Shown: one piece after another, positions 63,970-64,000 of the stretch
Layout: each line of letters opens with the position of its first letter
How positions within the stretch are numbered: position 1 is the stretch's first letter
Source of the DNA: Ardenticatenaceae bacterium
GTDB taxonomy: Bacteria > Chloroflexota > Anaerolineae > Promineifilales > Promineifilaceae
Direction: 5' to 3'
Length of the DNA: 64,000 nucleotides
NCBI GenBank assembly: GCA_020634435.1
Contig: JACKBS010000005.1
Location: 496,001 to 560,000, forward strand
Notes under the pieces: model-generated
The model's database searches: none
Seen by the model: the letters and a program-made list of their open reading frames with translations, nothing else
Told to the model about the DNA's origin: nothing
Made by a program: the position numbers and the translations under genes

Positions 63970-64000
63970 AAGGCGCGATTTGAACAAAATCGCGCCTTTT
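63970..64000 (+). terminator. Rho-independent terminator at the window edge
   Basis: AAGGCGCGATTT pairs with AAATCGCGCCTT around a 5-nt loop and TT follows to the edge. The gap from 63727 otherwise holds two ACGGCCGT sites and no convincing gene. Confidence 0.6.

Overview
The window looks like a chromosomal segment of a Chloroflexota bacterium, probably of the Anaerolineae/Ardenticatenia type. This is inferred from the mix of genes: a bacterial Elp3 of the Dehalococcoides kind, an F420-type LLM oxidoreductase, a PTPS-related membrane protein, CpaB/CpaF pilus genes, many Thr/Pro-rich secreted proteins, and Ser/Thr kinases with PQQ propellers. There is no rRNA, no insertion sequence with a transposase, no prophage and no CRISPR array. 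The most striking global feature is the 8-bp palindrome ACGGCCGT, usually as AACGGCCGTT. It occurs well over 100 times by eye, mostly inside genes, where it reads as Thr-Ala-Val, Asn/Asp/Tyr-Gly-Arg or Lys-Arg-Pro.

Layout. 1-8.6 kb: end of a response regulator, the periplasmic methionine sulfoxide repair pair msrQ/msrP, a lipoprotein, a class A penicillin-binding protein and a LysM secreted protein, all on minus. 8.9-14.8 kb: a large membrane protein whose reading frame contains two intergenic-type repeats, a TPMT-like methyltransferase and an S9 peptidase. 14.9-23.5 kb: a minus-strand signalling block with a Rel protein (intact hydrolase, apparently dead synthetase), an OmpR-type regulator, an FHA protein, a VWA/J-like protein, a PP2C phosphatase and a Ser/Thr kinase with a PQQ propeller. 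23.7-28.3 kb: PIG-L deacetylase and cysS, a PIN-type toxin-antitoxin pair lying between two copies of the cysS 5' end, and a low-GC two-gene cassette (nucleotidyltransferase-like plus unknown).

28.5-38.9 kb, plus strand: moaC, a moaD-moaE fusion, MazG-like, fabF, rnc, an RmlD-like reductase, a primary sigma factor, a HigBA-like module on minus, an ABC-F ATPase and a CoaE-acetyltransferase fusion. 39-50.9 kb: TPR protein, metallopeptidase-like membrane protein, dGTPase, LysM protein, M24 peptidase-like protein, DivIC-like protein, two cpaB paralogues, an NrtR-like regulator, a DtxR-like regulator and an M3 peptidase. 50.9-64 kb: tRNA-Phe/Gly/Cys, cpaF, mtaB, an unknown protein, elp3, a VOC protein, an AraC regulator, a DnaA-box cluster, a DUF5615/DUF433 pair, an LLM oxidoreductase, a candidate structured RNA ahead of an interrupted HSDR_N-type nuclease, and a quinone-oxidoreductase-like gene.

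Two cautions. Eight genes between 33 and 64 kb are broken by single-base losses, all in mononucleotide runs, which fits uncorrected assembly errors better than real decay; I annotate each as one gene. Several genes (moaC, the ABC-F gene, mtaB, the methyltransferase, the DtxR-like gene, the DivIC-like gene) have a -10-like hexamer only 6-9 nt before the start codon and no Shine-Dalgarno sequence, so leaderless transcription seems common here.
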